Source of the DNA: Dermatemys mawii
Taxonomy: Eukaryota; Chordata; Testudines; Dermatemydidae
Length of the DNA: 64,000 bases
Assembly: GCA_007922305.1 (NCBI GenBank)
Contig: ML677463.1
Coordinates: 474,656 to 538,655, forward strand
Direction of reading: 5' to 3'
In this document: one piece after another, positions 51,789 to 62,771 of the stretch
Numbering within the stretch: the stretch's first letter is position 1
How the letters are laid out: each line of letters begins with the position of its first letter
Made by a program: the position numbers and the translations under genes
Notes under the pieces: model-generated
Seen by the model: only the letters and a program-made list of their open reading frames with translations
What the model was told of the DNA's origin: nothing
Databases searched by the model: none

Positions 51789-51902
51789 ACCTTGTCAATG
51801 AAGAGCCCTGGCTGGGATGATTTAGTTGATGTTGGCCCTGCTTTGAGCAGGGGATTGAATTAGATGACCTCCTGAGGTCCCTTCCAACCTACGTCATCTT
51901 CT
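51789..51902 (+). repeat. CR1 3' tail
   Basis: CCCTGGCTGGGATGATTTAG, TTTGAGCAGGGGATTGAATTAG and CTCCTGAGGTCCCTTCCAAC. Confidence 0.85.
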
Positions 51903-52729
51903 GTAAGAGCTGTGTATTTTTTCATGGCTGAGGATAAAGGAAAGGAGATTGAACTGGAGTGGACATTATCATGAGGCAACTGTGACATGATTTTGCAAAC
52001 TGGAGGAGCTACCTGGGGATGCTTGTCACTGATGCATGTGGTACCTACCTATGCCCTAAATATGAATTTAGCCCAACTTTAGGCATCCACTGTTAATCTT
52101 AGCCTAAATTATCAAAAAAAAAAAAAAACCCAATCTTTTTGTGTATAGAAAAAGCTGTGTCTTTCTCCCAGGAGCAGCCAGTCCAATACATTTTATATGC
52201 GATTATACAGACAGAGATGTTCCTATGAGGGCACTTTAATAGAACCTGCACTTCTAAGTGCTAAGTTTGTAGGTTCAGAATCACTGATGGCACTATTAAA
52301 AGACGATGAGTATCACAGAACAGGCTGCTGTTCACCCATTGTAATATCTCTGAGATAGGCTTGTTTTATCCTTATAGGACCATTAAGTGCTATATGAGAA
52401 AGTTTAGAGACACTCTTTTGAAATATGATTCTGGCATATCTGACACAAATATATATTTTGCTTGGGAAAGTGACAGGAAATGTGAAAAGCCCTAAATGAT
52501 TCCACTTCATTCACCCATGCCCCATCTGAACCACTGCACATCATACAGGGGTTTGGAGAGGCTGCTTCGTTCTTTAATGTTTGTACTTCTATGGCTCCTT
52601 CAGGTAGGATATTGTAACACTATGCAAAGTGACCAAGTGAAAGTAAACATTATTTCTCCTTTAGATTTGTCAAAGTCATCTGGCCAAACATCAAGGCATG
52701 TCTACAAACCAAATCAAATGTATAATTTT

Positions 52730-52810
52730 AAATATCAGAGAGGTAGCTGTGTTAGTCTGGACCTGCAAAAGTGACAAAGAGTCTTGTAGCACCTTATAGA
52801 CTAACAGATC
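52730..52810 (+). repeat. SINE-like dispersed repeat
   Basis: ATCAGAGAGGTAGCTGTGTTAG, TCTGGACCTGC and GTCTTGTAGCACCTTATAGAC. Same family as the hairpin at 12404-12540. Confidence 0.65.
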
Positions 52811-52885
52811 TTAGGGATTTTAAATAGATACTAACATTTTCAAATGCATAGAGGACAGTGCAGTCTCTGGTGTACAAGGTGCAAT

Positions 52886-54000
52886 TGTGACGCTAACAGA
52901 CTAGTCAACTGGTGTGTGACCATAACAACTTAAGAGGAGGTATTAAAATGGTAAACAGGGCCATTCCTTGTAAATAGTTATCAAAGCCATATTAAGAAGA
53001 CTCATATCTTTAACATGTTTGCATGTATTATTAGAGAACCAAGACTAGATGCTAAGTATATTTGTCTGTGTTTACCTATATCTTGTTAGAAGTTTAACCA
53101 TGTGATCTAATTAGCTTCTAGACGCTAAAATCTGATTCCTGTCTCTTAATGATTCATTACTGTATTCTAAAAAAGAGCAAAGGTGCTCTAGGACATAATA
53201 ATATTATTTACATTGTCTTAGTAATTTGAATACCTATTGCTTAATGTATTATCTGAGAAAGGACCCATTGAATAGAGATCAAACTGTTGACTTGCTTTCA
53301 TCAAAGCCCACGTGATGGGACTGATTACCTGTCAGCACCCAGATTGCTTCAGATATCAAGAAAGCTTCAGGCCTGATCTTTTTTATCTCAGGTCTGCTTA
53401 AACTTTGACATGAAAGATCTAAGCCACAAGAGCGAGGTCTCCAGATTTACTCTGGATTTACCCTGGAATTCGCATGGAAGAACTTGAACAAACTCTACAT
53501 CTGAACTGCCTATTGGACTGTAACCTTTTCCATTGATTCCAGAAAGACTTTTTACAAATCAGCAGTCTCACCGTCTCTGCTATGAAACTGACCAAAGACT
53601 TTACACACATTTGTAGGTATATTGATCTCTTAAACATATATAAGTCTCTTTTATTAATACATCTTAGATTTAGTTAATAAGGATTGGCTGGAAGGGTTTA
53701 TCTGGGTAATATCAATGGTGTCCAGTCTTGTGGGACTGGTAGAACTTTTACTTCAGTTAATAAGGTTTTCAATAACCCCCCATTATATTAGACTTGGCTG
53801 TCTAGATGGGAACCAAAGGTTGGATTGCTTGAAGGGGATTGGATCTGACTTCTCCGATGTAGTGTCATAGAAGCTTTGTTACTGTTTTGCTGAATCTAAT
53901 TATAGAATAAACCACTAGTTTTGGGGATTGTCTGCCCTATTCCTTGCTGTTTGCCCTGAGTAAGCATTCTTAATGTGACCCATCTGGCACCACAGCCACA
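52886..54000 (+). mobile_element. Solo LTR, 1115 bp
   Basis: Begins TGTGACGCTAACAGAC and ends GGCACCACAGCCACA. Flanks GCAAT (52881-52885) and GTAAT (54001-54005) match at 4 of 5. AATAAA near 53906 suggests plus orientation. The paralogous block at 48660 lacks it. No internal genes. Confidence 0.8.
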
Positions 54001-54005
54001 GTAAT

Positions 54006-55480
54006 GTATATGTATAATAAAGAAACACAACTAAGAAATCAGGCAGCTGCATTCTGCACTATCTTAAGTTTGAGTGGTCTTTGAGTGTTGTCCCAAGTGG
54101 AGCACATTACAGCAATCTGGTTATTATCCTTATTTCGACTTATAAAGTTGCAAAGGTAGTTACGAGCATGAAATAATCCAGGACATTTTGCAATCCAGTC
54201 ACAGTATATAATTCTGATTTCCTTTAGCAATATTTGTAATGATTTTCTATACTCTTTGTAGAGAATATCTGTTTGTTTCTAATATATAACTACATCCATA
54301 CAATAACAAGCTGACTATCCGAAATGGAAGAAACTTTGTACAAATATCAGATGAGTAAAATAACCAAGGAGAAACAGGATAAAGGCCTAGCTTACACTAC
54401 AGAGTCAGGTCAACACAAAGTGACTTACATCGACTTAATTATGTCAGTGTCTACACTAGAATGCTGCTTCTGCCGAAGTAAATCACGAGCTACACCAACA
54501 TAATAACCAGAGCTGGCACTACCCATTAGGCGACTGCCTAGAGTGGTAGCAATTGGGGGGCGCCATATTGATGGTCTCTGCAGCAATTTGGTGGCAGCTG
54601 AACTCCTCTTCTGCTGCCGGCGGCAATTTGACGGCAGGTCAACTCCACTTCAGCCAGCGGCGGCATTTTGGCAGTGACTGCTCCTCGCCAAGTTCACCAG
54701 TGGCGGCAAGGCAGTAAGGAATTTTTTTCTTTGCTGCCTAGGGCGGCAAAAAAGCTGGTGCCAGTCCTGATAACTCCACCTTGACTAGAGGCGTGGTGCT
54801 TAGTTCAGTGTCATTAGGGCAGCACAGTGTCCATGTAGATACTGCATTACTTACATCACCTGTTGTCTGTCAGCCCTGAATAGGGCTAACAGCTGGAGCT
54901 TCCCATACCCTGCTGCGGACAAGCTGAGCTGTCACCAGGTGCTGGGCTCATACCTGGAGCAATCAGCACCTGGACTGAAGGGGAAGGCTCCAGCTGTGAG
55001 CCTGGCCCTTGGCTGATAGATCGGGCTGTCAGCACTGGAAGTGGGGGAGGGAAGGCTGACAGTTGAAGCTGTCAGCCCCAGGACTTCTGGGCTGCAGCTG
55101 TCAGTATCCCACAGTGCCCTACCTCAATTGGTGGAAGCACTCCTAGCATGGCCCATGGACAGATGGAATGGAATGTGGACGTGAACCATCACTTTAATTA
55201 CTGTGTTGGCTGTACACTGACTTAACTTAGGTTGACTTGATTTTGTAGTGTAGGCAAGTCTTTAGTTTACAGTTGTGTGAGGGAAATAACCGAAGTGTGA
55301 TGAAATTTAGAAAAAAAATACTTTCAAGTTGGAATTTAGGATTTATTTTTAACAGTTTTGTAAAATTGAGATCTGTGGTGTTCTAGAATTGTCTCTCAAA
55401 GAGAAGTGGTTAAAGCCTTATAACTTCAGTTACAATATTTAAAGATGAACTAGAAAAAGCTCTGGTGGATCTCCTAGTCA
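54006..55480. repeat. Repeat block interrupted by a MITE
   Basis: Continues the block homologous to 48715-49220; 54381-55263 is inserted sequence. The 3' part (CAAAGAGAAGTGGTTAAAGCC) is CR1-like. Confidence 0.6.
54381..55263. mobile_element. MITE with a nested element
   Basis: Ends AAAGGCCTAGCTTACACTAC and GTAGTGTAGGCAAGTCTTT are inverted. Within it, about 54511-54770 (CAGAGCTGGCACTACC ... GCTGGTGCCAGTCCTG) looks like a second, nested inverted-repeat element flanked by ATAAC. Class uncertain. Confidence 0.6.
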
Positions 55481-55906
55481 GAAGAATTGTGCCCCAGGGT
55501 CCTGGTCACAAGAGGTAACCCCGCCCATTTTATCTCCAGTTTCTCTGGTTCCATGCTATGCCCGAAGTTCCCAGTTTCAATCGGGCATCTGTTACACATT
55601 TCAGAACTGCACTGATGGATTTTGTGTTCTCTCTGGTTCATGGCAGTGGTATCTTGATGCTGACAGTGGCTTATTTTGCAAGAGATTTCCTAAGACTCTT
55701 TCCAGTTACTGTCTTGATTTTCATAACTGAACCCTAGAGGGGAAAAAAAACCAAGAAGTTCTGTTATATGCTATACCAGAATGCCAATTTCAATCCCCAC
55801 TCTGAAAATTCTGAAAAATGTATAAAAACTTCACATGAAAACAAAATACAATGAGCATATGACCTGTCATACTGATGGAGCCAGTGTTCCTTCTGGTGAT
55901 GTTGTT

Positions 55907-58900
55907 TTACCTCAGCTGGAAAGCTGCTTTCTCACAGATCCATAAACGTTCCTGTGAGCAGACCCCTTTAAAAAGATTCCTGTCATATAGGCTTGCACAG
56001 TTATAGAATCCACATCTGGGGCCCCTGAAATATATGCGTTAGAAATAGATTAATATTGTTTGTGTCTAGTAAGTCTGAAATCTGTTCATTATTGTACAGA
56101 TCTATGTTAACGGTGATGTAAATTATATCATAAGAAAAATGGGAGCTGCCTCTTTAAGAATAGGATGAGGGCCCCGTGAGTGAGCTAGTATAGAGGCTAG
56201 TGTTCATTGTGTACTGCTGTTGCTGGAACAGGAGGTTGGCCTGTAGTTGGGCACTGGGAAGGTCTCTGTCTGCAAAAAGCTCCTTAAGCAAAAGGTTGGA
56301 AACTCAGAACCACGTTCTCTTTTAAAAAAATGACTCTTGTGATTAAGGGTGTAGCACACAGAACTTCATCCTAGAAGATGAATCATCATTTCACAGTGTC
56401 TTGACTTTTGCATTCTATGCATATATTCAGGACCCTCATGTATTCACCAGGGAGGTAAATAATGCACACCTGCCTTACAAGTTGTTCGGATTACTGTCCC
56501 CTCCCTGCCAGCTCAACTCTGCCAGCCAGCACTCTGCAGGGCCAGGGCCTAGTCTACATTCTTGTTTGCCCACTCCCTCCCTGCCCTGTCCAGAACGGAG
56601 ATTAGTAGCTCACAAAGGCTGTTATTGCTCCTGTGCTTCTCTGTCAGAACACAGGCAGTACTGGAGAGTAAGAGGGCACCTATGTTTCTCTCCTGCAGAG
56701 GTGCTGAGAGTGGGCCCCAATCAGGCCCTAACAATTCATTACCAATCAGTTTTCTGTGCTGAAAAAGCAGAGCCATCCTCCCAATGCCAGCCGTTCCCTT
56801 CAGATTTACATGACAATCCAATCCAGTAGTAGTCTCTAGTCTCTCTTGGCGGTACACGGTTCTGTGAGGAAATCACAACAGTGTTACTTAAATAAAGAAC
56901 TCAAATTCTTACCTTCCAAAGAAAAGCACTAATGTACATCGGTGATGGGAGAGAACTCCCAGACAAAGGGTATGTCTTCACTACCTGCCAGATCGGCGGG
57001 TAGTGATCGATCTTTTGGGGATCGATTTATTGCGTCTCATCAAGACACGATAAATCGATCGCCAACAGCGTTCCCGTCGACTTCGGAACTCCAGCTCGCT
57101 GAGAAGCACAAGCTGGAGTCGACAGGGGAGCCCACTGCCAACCGCTGCTGCTGTGAGGACAGCAGGTAAGTGGGCCTAAGATGCACCAAAATCAGCGACG
57201 TTATTCATGTAGCTGAAGTTGCATATCTTCGGTCGACCCCTCCCTCTAGTGTAGACCTGCCCAAAGGTATGACGTCCACCCTTCCTGATGTGATGATATA
57301 GCCTGGATTTGTATTAGAAGACTGTTCAAGTGTCTCCAATTATTGAAATGGTGCAGGACAGATATAAAAGTCACCACTGAAGCACAAGGAGTCAGATTTT
57401 TAAAAGGTATTTATGCAGATAGGCATCTAGTGGGATTTTCTAAAGTGCCTACCACCCATTAAAGTCAATGGGAAATAGGTGCCCGAGTGCTTTAGAAAAT
57501 CTCATCAGGAGTCTATCTGCATCTTTAGATGCATAGACACCTTTACTTTCACAGCCACATTTTTAAAAGTATGTAGGCATAATTGTGCTCAGCTTTGCAA
57601 CACCTAACTAACTGAGGTGCCTAAACCTCATTTTCAAAAATGACTTGGGCACTTCAGAGTCTAAATGTGTTTGAAAATGAGATATAGTTTCCTAATCAGT
57701 TAAGCATTGCAAAGTTGAGCATGTAGGTGGCTAAATACCTTTAAATATGTGGGCCTAAATGCCTTTGGTAATGTCAGAGTTAAAAAATATTTGAGCTAAA
57801 TGCACGGATGGAAAATTTCTATGAACTCTTGTCTTAAGCTTTTAGATTCTGACATATGATACAACATATAATAGTTGGGGAAACTGACAAGAAATACTTA
57901 GGATAAATATTATTTCTAGTATCATAAAACCACAGAAATTAGAGCTAGAAAAGCTGCTACCTTACCCACCTGACAATGCCAGATGGATTTCTTTATTCTG
58001 TATTTTAGAAAATGCTCCCATACAAAGTCTCGCAATTCATGTGTTCCAGTTAGTAGAACATGTGACTTTTAAACAAAAGTCAAAAACAATAGAACCCTAT
58101 GTCCAATCTAATTATAAACTTTAGACCAGACAACTGAATTCCAATTTCAATAAGCAACAGCCTGAAGAAAGGTATGGGATCAGCCCTATGCCCTAAAAAT
58201 CCACAAATTATGGTTTTCTTGTAGCAGCACAGGAAGTGAATTCCATACTCCAGGTTCTTCCACTGCAATGCCCTGTCTCTCCATCCCCAGACATCTGAAT
58301 TTAGCAATGGTTAACTCTAGCTCCTCAGCTGGCTTCAGTTGCTTTGTGACAGTCCATGGCAGAAGAAGTTAGCTACCAGAGAGCTAGGGCACAACCCACA
58401 TAAGGCTTTAACCAGCAAATCTGAATCATCCCTTGCATTGCATGTGGCAGCTAGGAGGGCAGCGATTTAAGGCAGTTGTCTGAGCAATAACAGACCTTTG
58501 GTGGACTTCTGCTGCTGACTCTGCCTTGATGCTCCTCAGTGCATCCATCTTTATTCCACGCTCCCAGCTCTCTACTTATGTTTGGCTCCCAGTCCTGATT
58601 TACTACCTTCAGCTTAAAGCTTCAGTGAAAGACCAACCCAACCCAGACTCTTGCCTCACACACTCAATCTGGTAAGAGTATCTGACTGAGCACTTCTGAG
58701 CTGGCTTGCCCCTATATTGATATCTGACCTTCAGCCCCAATATTGAGCAGCTCACTCTAGGCCCACAGGACACCCATGACCTGACCCTGACAATATGGGC
58801 CTAATTCCCAATTGTCCTGCGCCTTCTGTTGTTATTTACACAGGTGTAAACATCTACCAGGTCAGATTGCTAACATTTTATGTCCACTTTACCATAGTGT

Positions 58901-60863
58901 AAATGAAGATGTGAATCCTGCTCTCTCTCTGCCGATCTGATGTGGAAGTCCTGCCCTTGAACCCCTCTAGCAGCCGGAAGAGCAGGACAAATGTTATTCA
59001 CATAGTACTAATCAGCCTATTCCTTAGCAGTGGTTCTCAAACTATTGAGAACCGCGACCCTTTTTCGCTTTCTCTTTTGGCATGGCGGACCCTTGTATGT
59101 CCGCCGAAAAGCTGCCGAATTGATAACTTCCGCATTCGGCGGCTATTTTCGGCGGACATGCAAGCGCTCCCGAAATAGTACAGCATGTCCACCGAAAAGC
59201 CGCCGAAGCCGGAAGTAATCTATTCGGTGGCTTTTCAGCGGCGCAAGCAGCGCGCGACCTCTCGGGAGGTGGCCGTCAATCCCTCCAAGGGGTCGCGACC
59301 CCCAGTTTGAGAACCACCGCCTTAAAGCATCCAGAAGGCAGTGCCCTGTGTGGAAAACCCATTGTTCATAACCACAGCGATATCTGCGAGACTCACATCT
59401 ACTCCTTGCTTTAAAAATATCCTACAGTGGTAAGTTCCACAAGCTACTTACCCAGTGTCTGACAAAGGCACTGTGTCCTGTAGTGTGCCACATCCTGTAA
59501 ATAAGGGCAACAGAGCTACAGTAACTAAACTGCATTTTCTGTCTTGGGGTGGGGAGGGGTAACACTCTATACCTCGTGGGAACATCCGACACCCCCATGT
59601 CCATCCTTATAAAATGATTGTGTGGGATCCAATGCAAAGTTTGTCACGTTGGGCATCTTCAGAAGGCTCATGGTGCACTGAACATTGTTGTTATAGTGAT
59701 GTTATAGTAATAGTTGTTACAGTAATGTTATAGGTTGTAATTTCATATATATAGTTATGAGGCTGAAAATTTGTCCTCATGGCAAAACTCTCCAAGAGCA
59801 GAGAGGCAATGCACACTTCATCAGAGCATGTATGGGACAAACCCAGCCCAGCCTCACAGGAACAAAGGATATTGGCCTAGGCAGCAACAAAGGATGTGTT
59901 GGACTCTCCAGTGAGTCACCCCGCTTCCTTTGCTCAGTTTGGGACTATTATGAGGTAATGCTCACCTGACTCTGGGCGGGGGGGAGAAGCCAAGAGGGAA
60001 AATATATGATAAAAGGGAGAGACATTTGCCATGCTCTCTCTCTCTCTTCCACCTCTATCTACAGACAACATCACCACACGACTGAAGCGCTGACCAAAGG
60101 GGAGAGCGTGGCTGAAGAGCAACCAGCCAGCCTGTGGTGAGCAGCAGCTCAGTTTGTAAGGGCATTGAAAGTGTTAAGATGAGCTTAGAATGTGTTTTGC
60201 TTTTATTTCATTTGACCAAATCTGACTTCTTGTACTTTGACTTATAATCACTTAAAATTTATCTTTGTAGTTATAAATGCATTTGTTTATTCTATCTGCA
60301 GCAGTGTGTTTGGTTTGAAGCGTGTCAGAGACTCCCCTTAGGATAACAAGCCTGGTACATATCAATTTCCTTGTTAAATTGACGATCTTATATGAGCTTG
60401 CGGTGTCCAGCAGGCATAACTAGACACTGCAAGACGGAAGTTCCTAAAGTTGTCTCTGGGACCGGAGATATTGGCTAATGTCATTTGGTTGCACAATCCA
60501 AGGAGCAGTTTATATGCTAGTGGTTGTGCAAGAACAACCCAGAAGTGGGGGGTTCTCACAGCAGAGCAGGGTAAGGCTGGCTCTCAGAATCAAGGATTGG
60601 AGTGATCTAGCAGATCACTGGTCCAGATAACACCAGGGGAATGTCACAGGGGGCTTATGAGAAATTTACATCCAGATAAAATAAAACAGGCTTGGGTAGG
60701 AGCCATACCAGCTTCTCATTGTCTTTTAGCATGAGAAGGGTGGGATTCTGTAAGGAACAGAACTCTTGAGTCTGCTTCCAGGGTCTTTTCTCTCTTGAAA
60801 TGTAGAAGCAGGTGTTACCTCCCATCCATTGCCAGTTTGCCGGGCAGAGTGTACAATTGGGTC
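55907..60863 (-). CDS. C-type lectin-like receptor, lectin-domain exons 4-6 (5' exons not found)
   Basis: Minus-strand exons 60863-60709 (155 bases), 56861-56743 (119) and 56024-55907 (118, stop TAA). All have AG/GT borders, and phases 1/0/2 are identical to those of the gene at 15661. The domain reads CTLCPANWQW...NTCFYIS...W...FC, then YYWIGLSCKSEGNGWHWEDG, then NCASLYDRNLFKGVCSQER and WICEK. All six canonical cysteines and the WIGL/WEDG/WICEK framework are present, about 129 residues without a stop. Calcium-site residues are missing. N-glycosylation is possible at NCT. Stalk, membrane and cytoplasmic exons were not recognised up to 64000, so signalling type is unknown and the start of the gene is open. 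Likely a functional NK-complex lectin receptor, oppositely oriented to the 15661 gene. Introns hold a MITE, a hAT and an LTR-like element. Confidence 0.85.
56968..57262. mobile_element. MITE in the lectin gene intron
   Basis: Ends GGGTATGTCTTCACTA and TAGTGTAGACCTGCCC are inverted and flanked by AAA on both sides (3-bp target, as in PIF/Harbinger). Homologous to 37610-37899. Confidence 0.7.
57390..57760. repeat. Palindromic dispersed repeat
   Basis: Several mirrored segments: GATTTTCTAAAGTGCCTACC against GTGCTTTAGAAAATCTCAT, and AGGTGCCTAAACCTCATTTTC against ACTTGGGCACTTCAGAG. Related to 17780-17992. Confidence 0.5.
59028..59319. mobile_element. hAT-type MITE in the lectin gene intron
   Basis: Ends CAGTGGTTCTCAAACT and AGTTTGAGAACCACCG. 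Flanks TTCCTTAG / CCTTAAAG give only a rough target duplication. The interior contains an inverted GGCGGAC...GTCCGCC and several CGGCGG hairpins. Confidence 0.75.
59642..60648 (+). mobile_element. Probable LTR in the lectin gene intron
   Basis: Starts TGTCACGTTGGGC and ends GGGGAATGTCACA (TG...CA, inverted TGTCAC/GTCACA). Contains a promoter-like ATATATGATAAAAGGGAG near 60001 and a CT tract. No matching target duplication was found, so the ends are uncertain. Confidence 0.5.
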
Positions 60864-61685
60864 CTAAAAAAAGAGAGAGAAATTGTCTTTGTTTCTCATC
60901 CTAAGCAGTTCAGTGTAGAAAACAAGGGCTACTGCCACTGATTTGAATGCACATAGAAGTTGCAGAGTTGTCACATACATGGCACTAATCTTCCATGGGC
61001 CCAGCCTGAGATTATCACAAGCCTGTGTGAAATGAAATGATCTGCTGAGTCTCAGATCTTGTAAAGTATTATACGATCGCCATTGAGATGGACTAGATTT
61101 CTCAGTCCCAAGAAGGTAAAAACTATGTTGAACCCAGCAGCAGGGAACGTTGTTATATCAGGAATCACCAGATGGAGCTGCTACACATAGTCTTACAAGT
61201 TCTGTTCCTCAGCATGAGAGCAATGTGCAGTCTCTGAAGAGACACCTATTGTTGTTAGGTCTGTGATTCAGATTCTTTTTCACAGAGCTGTTAGAAGCAG
61301 CAAGAGAATTTGCTTTTTCCTTGAGCTCTATGACTAGAGTTCATTTCTGGGGCAGAGTTGGCCCCTGGGACCCAGACATTAGTGTGTGGGATGAGATTCC
61401 TGAAAGCAAGGATTGCCCGTATGCTGTTTGTGACCACTTCTGTTCCAGGTGTATCTAGTGTAAACAAACCAATTGCACTAAGAATACTAAGACTCCTCAT
61501 GATTAATTTCTCTTCCAATGGAAAACTGACCCTACCAACCCCTGAAATCTGCTGCGACTCAGAAAAAAGGCCACTATATATTTTAGTGAACAATCCTGCA
61601 GTGACCAGAGGATGGGAATGGGGATGAAGAAGGTATGAACTATCAGGAACAAATCTTTTTCCCTCTTAATTGATAACATTGAAAG
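60864..61685. other. Upstream of lectin exon 4, no exon accepted
   Basis: Expected to hold intron 3 of the minus-strand lectin gene. Two exon-like stretches were examined and rejected (see rejected list). Confidence 0.35.
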
Positions 61686-61689
61686 TCCT

Positions 61690-61918
61690 TTAACTTTGGA
61701 TACTAGGAAAAACTTTTTCACTAGAAGAGTGGTGAAGCATTGGACTGGGTTACCTAGGGAGGTGGTGGAATCTACTTCCTTAGAGGTTTTTAAGGTCAAG
61801 CTGACAAAGCCCTGGCTGGGATGATTTAGCTGGGGATTGGTCCTGCTTTGAGCAGGAGGCTGAACTAGATGACCTCCTGAGGTCCCTTCCAACCCTGATA
61901 TTCTATGATTCTATGACT
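61690..61918 (+). repeat. CR1 3' tail
   Basis: GGATACTAGGAAAAACTTTTTC, GGTTACCTAGGGAGGTGGTGG, CCCTGGCTGGGATGATTTAG and GATATTCTATGATTCTATGA. Confidence 0.9.
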
Positions 61919-62594
61919 ATGTAAGGCCCCTTTAAACCACTCTGACAATGTAATGGTGCTTTAAAGGGAGTGTAAATGGCTGCGATAGCAGTGTAAAGAA
62001 GCACCTGCTCCTATACTATCTTTAAAGGATAGTCCATGCATAACATAACTAAGGCAAAATCAGAAACGTAAGGTGGTGAAAAGTCAGGGCATCTAACAGG
62101 CATATCCTCTACTCCTCAACCTAGTATCACATATCATTACTAGAGCAACCACCCTACAATATAGACTACACACCGTTATCTTAACTATGCCCCAGGGGAC
62201 ACACCAGCCATACAGAATTGCCCTCCCAAACTCTCTATCCTCACAAACAGACCTGACTTCCGCCAAGTACTGTTCCGATTATTCCTTCTGCACTGTTCTG
62301 GTTAAACCACACTAACTCAAGGGTCACAAAGGGGCTGTTCCACAGAGATCCTTCCCTTAATGAAAGTAGCCTCTGCTTTGCTGACGATCTTCCTCCCACA
62401 AATGATGCTGGATTAGAAAAGCCCATTTCTGTTCTGTGTTCAGTTCCAGTTTAAGAGAGAGGAGACATTACTGGAGGCATGTGGAAATGTTTTGCTTTTC
62501 CAATTGGATCAAAACGAGAGCTGGTGAAAATGAAACTTCATTGTTCTTTTCAAAAACAAAATGTGTTCATGTTTTCCACTGGTGAACTATTACC
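61919..62594. other. Non-coding, no exon recognised
   Basis: A minus frame at about 62241-62426 has an AG-flanked segment (FVTLELVWFNQ...) but no lectin stalk character. Confidence 0.3.
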
Positions 62595-62771
62595 ATAAAA
62601 TCTCATAGTTGGAAGGGACCTCAGGAGATCATCTAATCCAACCCCCTGTTCAAAGCAGGACCAATCCCTATTTTTGGCCCATATCTCTAAATGGCCCCCT
62701 CAAGGATCAAACTCACAACGCTGGGTTGAGCAGGCCAATACTCAAACCACTGAGTGAGTTATCCCTCTCCC
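62595..62771 (-). repeat. tRNA-derived SINE with CR1-like tail, reverse
   Basis: The reverse complement has GAGGGATAACTCACTCAGTGG (A-box-like), GGTTTGAGTATTGGCCTGC and GTTGTGAGTTTGATCC (B-box-like), ending with the CR1-type ATTCTATGA-like tail. Same family as 850-1028. Confidence 0.85.

Noticed and set aside
60905..61010. Minus-strand hydrophobic stretch (PWKISAMYVTT...VAVALVFY) as the membrane exon of the 55907-60863 gene
   Set aside because: No donor site follows in the needed phase, and the hydrophobic run is broken by charged residues.
61195..61240. Short minus-strand unit between TCTTCAG and GTAAGAC as a stalk exon
   Set aside because: Its length does not keep phase 1 to phase 1, as required to join the exon at 60863.
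61264..61420. Minus-strand AG-flanked frame ending near LCEK as another last lectin exon
   Set aside because: A stop precedes LCEK, the cysteine spacing is wrong, and its place inside the expected intron 3 makes it unlikely.
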